Shown: piece after piece, positions 59,549-64,000 of the stretch
How the letters are laid out: each line of letters begins with the position of its first letter
Numbering within the stretch: position 1 is the stretch's first letter
The notes under the pieces: generated by a model
Told to the model about the DNA's origin: nothing
Seen by the model: only the letters and a program-made list of their open reading frames with translations
Database searches by the model: none
Position numbers and translations under genes: made by a program
Assembly (NCBI GenBank): GCA_013373085.1
Contig: JABXIM010000066.1
Location: forward strand, 1 to 64,000
DNA: 64,000 bases
Reading direction: 5' to 3'
Source: Oceanospirillaceae bacterium
Lineage (GTDB): Bacteria > Pseudomonadota > Gammaproteobacteria > Pseudomonadales > Balneatricaceae

Positions 59549-60253
59549 TCAGACGCCGACGGAAGTGTCTCTGCGATGCAGCGCCAGCAGCTCCTTGGGC
59601 GCCTGAAGATCGCGCAGCGGACGCGTTCGACGCGAAGCGTGGTAGTACTCGTTGAACACGTCGAAATAGGCATCCAGTACATTCGCACTGGCCTGATCGC
59701 CGATCTGCTCGAGCATCGCGGCGGCGACCTCGGCGGTACAGAGGTGGTGCGACGCCACTTGCGTGCGCAGGTCGTAACGGGTTTCGCGTTCCGTGCGCGG
59801 CTCGATGACCGGTATGCGGTCAAGATAGCGACTGTGCCGAAACATCCGACGCGCCTGACGCCAAGTTCCATCCAGTATCATGAATACGGGCGGCCGGCCG
59901 GGCTTGGCCTCGAACTGGACCATACGATCGGCATAATCCGGCGCCGATGGAAACACGATGTAGGGGTCGAAATCGGCACTGTCGAGCAGCGCCAGGAAAC
60001 GATCCTCGGGCTCGGTACGGCTCCACTCAAAGGCTTCGGAGCCGGCGATGGTATCGAGAATCAGGCGCCCGGTATTGGTCGGCTTGTAGACCTCTTTACG
60101 GTGGGTCAGCAGCCAGAAACGGGCCTGCGCCTGGACCTGTACACGATATTCGCAGATACAGCGATGGGCCGGCATCAGGCAGCTGTCGCAACGGGCAATA
60201 TTGGAACCGCGGGCGACGAAGGGTTTGCGCGGATGTGTCAGATTGGCAGTCAT
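59549..60253 (-). CDS. DTW-domain tRNA-uridine aminocarboxypropyltransferase
   Basis: A 234-residue DTW-family protein: zinc-binding cysteines in CDSCLMPAHRCICEY, LLTHRKEVYKPTNTGRLI, and ILDGTWRQARRMFRHS, the family's DxTW motif, followed by LRTQVASHHLCTAEVAAAML. Members such as TapT/TuaA install acp3U in tRNA from S-adenosylmethionine. The stop lies 6 bases from the thiS stop (convergent). Confidence 0.9.
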   Translation of the reverse strand: MTANLTHPRKPFVARGSNIARCDSCLMPAHRCICEYRVQVQAQARFWLLTHRKEVYKPTNTGRLILDTIAGSEAFEWSRTEPEDRFLALLDSADFDPYIVFPSAPDYADRMVQFEAKPGRPPVFMILDGTWRQARRMFRHSRYLDRIPVIEPRTERETRYDLRTQVASHHLCTAEVAAAMLEQIGDQASANVLDAYFDVFNEYYHASRRTRPLRDLQAPKELLALHRRDTSVGV

Positions 60254-60385
60254 CTAGAAAGCGGCTCGCGTTCCGGGCGACAGACGGGGCACGGTGACGC
60301 GGAACAGGGTTATGGCAGGGCATTTCCCGTGCCCGCCGTTGGATCCGGGGCACTATAGGGAGCCACCCTGCCACTGTCAATTGGC

Positions 60386-60886
60386 TTACTGCAGCGTCGG
60401 CGCCGCCTCCGTCGGAGCGGCGAACAGCTTGGTCGGCGCACCCCAGTCCAGCACTTCGCAACCACGATGGATCAGATGAATCACCTGGTGCAGTTCTGCG
60501 TAGTTGAGCACGCTGGTCGCAACCGCTTCCGCCTGAGCTTCGCCGAAAAAGGTGAGCAGGTATCTCCCGTCATGGAAGCTCGCGTCCAGGCGATGGAGCA
60601 GTATCGCCCGATCACGGGCTTCGAGCGGCGCTTCACGTACCTTCATGGCCTGCCGCGCCTGCTCGTGCTCGAACTGCGCCATCGCTTCCCGGTGCTCGCT
60701 CGGCATCTTGCTGACCCGCTCCGATGTCTGACTGACCAGCTGGTCGGCGGCCCCCAAAATGCGCAGGCACAATCTGCGTGTCAGCCAGAAATCGATCCGC
60801 GGCTGGCCGTTCTGCAGATTGCCGATCAACCGAATACGGTCTTCCTGCTGATCATACTGAAACGTAAACGAGGCGATATTCAACAT
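60386..60886 (-). CDS. Hypothetical protein, 166 residues
   Basis: Starts MLNIASFTFQYDQQEDRIRL; a beta-rich N-terminal third followed by helices rich in Glu, Gln, Arg (MPSEHREAMAQFEHEQARQAMKV, EAPLEARDRAILLHRLDA) and a C-terminal beta region (GRYLLTFFGEAQAEAVATSVLNYAELHQVIHLIHRG). No family recognised, no signal peptide or TM. AGGG lies 3 bases before the ATG, a tight fit. Codon use is normal for this window, so it is probably real. Confidence 0.7.
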   Translation of the reverse strand: MLNIASFTFQYDQQEDRIRLIGNLQNGQPRIDFWLTRRLCLRILGAADQLVSQTSERVSKMPSEHREAMAQFEHEQARQAMKVREAPLEARDRAILLHRLDASFHDGRYLLTFFGEAQAEAVATSVLNYAELHQVIHLIHRGCEVLDWGAPTKLFAAPTEAAPTLQ

Positions 60887-61010
60887 CCCTTCACCCTACT
60901 CCGTAATTTATTACAGGGTCAACGCCCCTCCCGCACACCACTCGGGCCGAAGCGAGCCGCTTTCGTCCACAGCGGCTAGAATTAGCACAGACTTTACAGG
61001 AGGCATTACC

Positions 61011-61547
61011 ATGAGTAAGCACTCGCTTATCCCCGGCTCCGAATTTCCTGCGTTCGAGCTGCCCACCATAGACCACGGCAAGGTCAGGATTGGCGCACCG
61101 GAGAGTGGCTGGGAGCTGGTGATCGTTTACCGTGGCAAACATTGTCCGTTGTGTCGACGCTATATCGACACCCTCCATGATTTACTGCCACATTTCCGTG
61201 AACGCGACGTACGCGTGGTCGCCATATCAGCCGACAGCGAGGAAAAAGCCGTCGCCTTTACGCGGGAGGGAGGATACCACCAACTGGTGGTCGGTTATGA
61301 ACTCTCGATCGAGCAGATGCACCGACTCGGACTATACATCTCCGGACCTCGCAGCCCGGAGGAAACCGACCGGCCGTTCGCCGAGCCGGCTCTTTTCCTG
61401 GTCCGTCCCGACCACCGTATACAGGCCATAGAGGTGTCCAATGCCCCCTTCCTGCGGCCCGATCTCGGTCTGGTGCTCAACGGGATACGTTTTGTCCAGG
61501 ACAACGACTACCCGATCAGAGGTCGCTTCGAAGCCTACCCGCTGTAG
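61011..61547 (+). CDS. Peroxiredoxin-like (AhpC/TSA family) protein
   Basis: A 178-residue thioredoxin-fold protein: FPAFELPTIDHGKVRIG, YRGKHCPLCRRYIDTLHDLLPHFRERDVRVVAISADSEEKA. The active-site segment is HCPLCRRY, a CxxC rather than the classical TPxC of peroxiredoxins, and it corresponds to the 'peroxiredoxin-like' AhpC-type group. It is expected to act on thiols or peroxides in the cytoplasm. AGGAGG precedes ATG 61011. Confidence 0.88.
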   Translation: MSKHSLIPGSEFPAFELPTIDHGKVRIGAPESGWELVIVYRGKHCPLCRRYIDTLHDLLPHFRERDVRVVAISADSEEKAVAFTREGGYHQLVVGYELSIEQMHRLGLYISGPRSPEETDRPFAEPALFLVRPDHRIQAIEVSNAPFLRPDLGLVLNGIRFVQDNDYPIRGRFEAYPL

Positions 61548-61551
61548 CCCT

Positions 61552-61684
61552 GCCCTTTACCCAAAATTCCCCCAATTCGTCCTCGGCAAGGCGGCGTTCG
61601 CAGGGAAGAGTGGTTTTCTTGCCAAGAACGGCAACACCGCCGAGGACGAATTGGGGGGGCTCTGAGAGGCGACTTATGGGTAAA
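61552..61684. repeat. Inverted-repeat element, 133 bp, after the peroxiredoxin gene
   Basis: Outer arms TTTACCCA/TGGGTAAA, inner arms CCCCCAATTCGTCCTCGGC and GCCGAGGACGAATTGGGGG (19 bases, perfect), then GGCGGCGTT/AACACCGCC. No open frame. It lies between convergent peroxiredoxin and moaA genes. It could be a MITE relic or a very large hairpin terminator. Confidence 0.65.
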
Positions 61685-61701
61685 GAGGCCAGGGCTTGCC
61701 T

Positions 61702-62697
61702 TTAGCCGCCGGTCATGTTCATGAAGCGGACGATCTGCACATCGCCCTCGTGGCTGAAGTGGTGGCGCTCAGGCTTCTTCTGGATGGCATTGACGATCGT
61801 TTCCTTGAGGCGGTCGACATCCCCGGGATAACGACGCAGCTGCGCCTTGAGATCCACCGCGTCTTCGTTGCCGAGGCATAGCAGCAGCTTGCCCTCGACG
61901 GTAACGCGGACACGGTTGCAGTCACCACAGAAGTTGTGGCTGTGGGGGGAAATGAAGCCGATGCGGCTGTCGCTGTCTGCCATGCGCCAGTAACGCGACG
62001 GACCGCCGGTGGATTCAGTGGTCGGCAGCAGTGGGTAGACATCCTCGATCAGGGCGCGAACGTCATCGCTGGAGCAATAGGTTTCGCCGCGATCATGCTC
62101 CGAGATATTGCCCAACGGCATCTCTTCGATAAAGCTGATATCCAGTTCGCGATCACGGGCGAAATCGACCAGATCCAGTATCTCGTCGTCGTTACGTCCC
62201 TTGAGCACCACCGCGTTAAGCTTTATACGCGTGAAACCGGCTTCCTGAGCAGCCGCAATACCGTCCACGACCTGCTGCAGTCGCCCGGTGCGGGTCAGTT
62301 CCCGGAAGCGGTCCTCGCGCAGGGTATCAAGACTGATATTGAGTCGATTGACGCCGGCATCTCTGAGCGGGCGGGCATAACGGCTCAGCTGGGAACCATT
62401 GGTGGTGACACAGAAATCGCGCAGCCCCGGTAAGCGGCCGATACCGTCGAACAGGCTGGTCACATCACGCCGCACCAGCGGTTCTCCGCCGGTCAGGCGG
62501 ATTTTTGTGACTCCGAGCTCGGTGAAGGCGCGGGCAATCGCCTGGATCTCTTCCAGTGAGAGCACCTGCTGACGTGGCAGGAAGGTCATATCCTCTGCCA
62601 TGCAGTACACGCAACGGAAGTCGCAACGGTCCGTCACCGACATCCTGACATAGGTGATCTGGCGTCCAAATGGATCGATAAGCTGCTCAGTCGCCAC
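61702..62697 (-). CDS. moaA: GTP 3',8-cyclase MoaA
   Basis: Radical SAM enzyme that converts GTP to 3',8-cyclo-GTP in molybdenum cofactor synthesis. 331 residues: radical SAM cysteines in [30 protein letters not shown] and the second cluster cysteines in [23 protein letters not shown]. The C-terminus ends MTGG, the GG tail needed for activity. The start is GTG 62697 with GAGG upstream. This cofactor is needed by SoeA. It is apparently a single gene. Confidence 0.96.
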   Translation of the reverse strand: MATEQLIDPFGRQITYVRMSVTDRCDFRCVYCMAEDMTFLPRQQVLSLEEIQAIARAFTELGVTKIRLTGGEPLVRRDVTSLFDGIGRLPGLRDFCVTTNGSQLSRYARPLRDAGVNRLNISLDTLREDRFRELTRTGRLQQVVDGIAAAQEAGFTRIKLNAVVLKGRNDDEILDLVDFARDRELDISFIEEMPLGNISEHDRGETYCSSDDVRALIEDVYPLLPTTESTGGPSRYWRMADSDSRIGFISPHSHNFCGDCNRVRVTVEGKLLLCLGNEDAVDLKAQLRRYPGDVDRLKETIVNAIQKKPERHHFSHEGDVQIVRFMNMTGG

Positions 62698-63066
62698 TTG
62701 AAACCTCGTTCTCTTTTTCTTGCTTTATCCCGCCACTCACCGGGCATAATCGGGCTACGATATCATGTTGTATACATTTTGTCCGATATAAAAATACCAG
62801 AGTTGCGACGCCTTTGTAACCGAAGGCGACAAGCCTGCGCAGGCAGCAGTTGCTGCAGTGGGAGCAAGAATTCCGGAAGCGCCTCCCCCTGGCATCGCCT
62901 GGAACCTCGCCGGAGCAAACGCGGGGTTCTGCAAAGAGCTCTACTGCTTCAGGTGCTCTTGCTTCTCACAGTCAATCTTAAGCCAGGGCAGAGAATGCCT
63001 TCTACAACTGCCTGCGCCGTAAAAAATAAGGAAACATCGCTTCCTTTTCTCATTGCCGGCAGGAAC
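62698..63066. other. Gap between moaA and manC without genes
   Basis: 369 bases with no convincing open frame; a 139-codon frame (62698-63117) on the plus strand overlaps manC and lacks a ribosome-binding site. A Moco riboswitch was looked for upstream of moaA and not recognised. Composition is less GC-rich near 62760-62800. Confidence 0.5.
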
Positions 63067-64000
63067 TCAATCAGGTCCGTACTTATCCTCGAAACGCACG
63101 ATGTCATCCTCGCCTAGATAGGAACCGGATTGTACTTCGATCAGTTCCAGTGGAATCTTGCCTGGATTCTCCAGCGAGTGCACGACCCCCACAGGAATGT
63201 AGGTAGACTCGTTTTCAGTCAGCAGCAAAGTTTCTTCACCACGACGCACACGAGCCGTGCCGGACACCACAATCCAGTGTTCTGCGCGATGGTGATGCAT
63301 CTGAACCGATAGGCTGGCGCCGGGTTTAACGGTAATTCTTTTCACCTGATACCGTACGCCCTGGTCGATTAAGTCGTACTTTCCCCAGGGTCGGTAGACC
63401 TCCCGGTTAATGGCATATTCACTGCGTCCTTTCGACTTTAGTTCCTCGACAACGCCTTTCACGTCCTGCACCCGCTGTTTGTCAGCCACCAGGATGGCAT
63501 CCGGCGTTTCGACAACCACCATATCCTTCAGCCCTATGGTTACAACTAGCCGACTGTTTGCATGAACCATGGAGTTTGTCATGTCCTGGTGGAGCACATC
63601 GCCGTTCACGGCATTACCGGCGGCGTCCTTCACCCTTAGCCCCCACAGCGACGACCAAGAACCAATATCGCTCCAACCTGCATCGAGCGGCACCATGACC
63701 GCATTGTCTGTGTTCTCCATGACAGCATAATCGATGGACTCGCTCGGACAGTTAGCAAATGCCTGTGTATTGATACGCAGAAAGTCCAGATCCTCGTGGG
63801 TTTCGTCCATGGCTACACGGCAGGCTTCGAAGATATCGGGACGGAAGCGTTCCAGTTCGTGAAGATAACGACTGGCTCGGAACAGGAAGATGCCACTATT
63901 CCAGTAATACTCGCCACTGCTGACATATGCCTGCGCTCGTTCGAGGTTCGGCTTCTCGACGAACTCCGCCACCCGGTAGCCCACGTTACCCCGTGGAGCG
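63067..64000 (-). CDS. manC: Mannose-1-phosphate guanylyltransferase/mannose-6-phosphate isomerase, C-terminal part
   Basis: The frame is open through the window's right edge, so the N-terminal GTP-binding part is missing. About 311 residues are visible: the end of the nucleotidyltransferase domain ([63 protein letters not shown]) and the cupin-type phosphomannose isomerase domain ([52 protein letters not shown]). The enzyme makes GDP-mannose for exopolysaccharide or O-antigen. The family is about 470-480 residues. Confidence 0.95.
   Translation of the reverse strand, partial: APRGNVGYRVAEFVEKPNLERAQAYVSSGEYYWNSGIFLFRASRYLHELERFRPDIFEACRVAMDETHEDLDFLRINTQAFANCPSESIDYAVMENTDNAVMVPLDAGWSDIGSWSSLWGLRVKDAAGNAVNGDVLHQDMTNSMVHANSRLVVTIGLKDMVVVETPDAILVADKQRVQDVKGVVEELKSKGRSEYAINREVYRPWGKYDLIDQGVRYQVKRITVKPGASLSVQMHHHRAEHWIVVSGTARVRRGEETLLLTENESTYIPVGVVHSLENPGKIPLELIEVQSGSYLGEDDIVRFEDKYGPD

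Noticed and set aside
62600-62800. Molybdenum-cofactor riboswitch upstream of moaA
   Set aside because: The conserved Moco aptamer segments were not found on the minus strand before the GTG start.
62698-63117. 139-codon plus-strand frame between moaA and manC
   Set aside because: Starts at the moaA start region on the opposite strand and runs into manC antisense; no ribosome-binding site.

Overview
This is a GC-rich stretch of a gammaproteobacterial chromosome. The gene content (type I glutamine synthetase with a sigma-54 promoter, TypA, DUF3461 proteins, taurine and D-glutamate catabolism, a TRAP transporter) suggests a marine Oceanospirillales- or Pseudomonas-like bacterium. The genus is inference; no rRNA or tRNA gene is present to fix it. 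No phage, transposase, integrase or CRISPR array is seen.

Layout. 1-11 kb: glnA (cut by the window edge) with an NtrC/sigma-54 control region, typA, an alpha/beta hydrolase, an MFS transporter, proline iminopeptidase, D-Tyr-tRNA deacylase, a ChrR-type cupin, YjdF, DUF3465 and a GreA/B factor, separated by many palindromic repeats. 11-25 kb: a LysR/TSUP exporter pair, a LysE/MocR pair, a MoaD-like/BNR-repeat/DUF2007 run, a VWA-histidine kinase-response regulator operon, glutaredoxin, two DUF3461 paralogues and a cyclase fused to a periplasmic binding domain. 25-36 kb: a minus-strand operon encoding a cytoplasmic sulfite dehydrogenase (soeABC), an aldehyde dehydrogenase and a TauE/SafE permease, followed by a broken capA. 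Divergent from it are cobS-cobT. 36-45 kb: two exported proteins, a DctPQM TRAP transporter with a UspA protein, and a FecR-like lipoprotein/membrane protein pair beside an AT-rich gap. 45-49 kb: a D-glutamate-type cluster (LysR, binding protein, dgcN, dgcA). 49-59 kb: a 53-residue peptide gene with its own terminator, an FMN riboswitch with lumazine synthase, and the taurine dissimilation genes tpa, tauR, ald, xsc and pta, all on the minus strand. 59-64 kb: thiS, a DTW-domain tRNA modifier, a peroxiredoxin, moaA and the C-terminal part of manC.

How the genes fit together. Tpa converts taurine to sulfoacetaldehyde, Ald regenerates pyruvate and releases ammonium, Xsc gives acetyl phosphate and sulfite, and Pta gives acetyl-CoA. 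SoeABC can oxidise the sulfite and TauE/SafE permeases can export sulfite or sulfoacetate. The aldehyde dehydrogenase next to soeABC could be a sulfoacetaldehyde dehydrogenase (SafD-like), giving a second outlet. The TRAP transporter is a candidate taurine importer: its upstream region shares a TGGTTCTA word with the regions upstream of tpa and ald.

The other theme is repeats. Several families of palindromic or inverted-repeat elements sit directly at gene 3' ends, and at least seven genes take their stop codon from, or touch, such an element. One approximately 300-bp element carries all the marks of a MITE. A separate approximately 46-bp repeat, present three times, marks the break point of a truncated capA gene.
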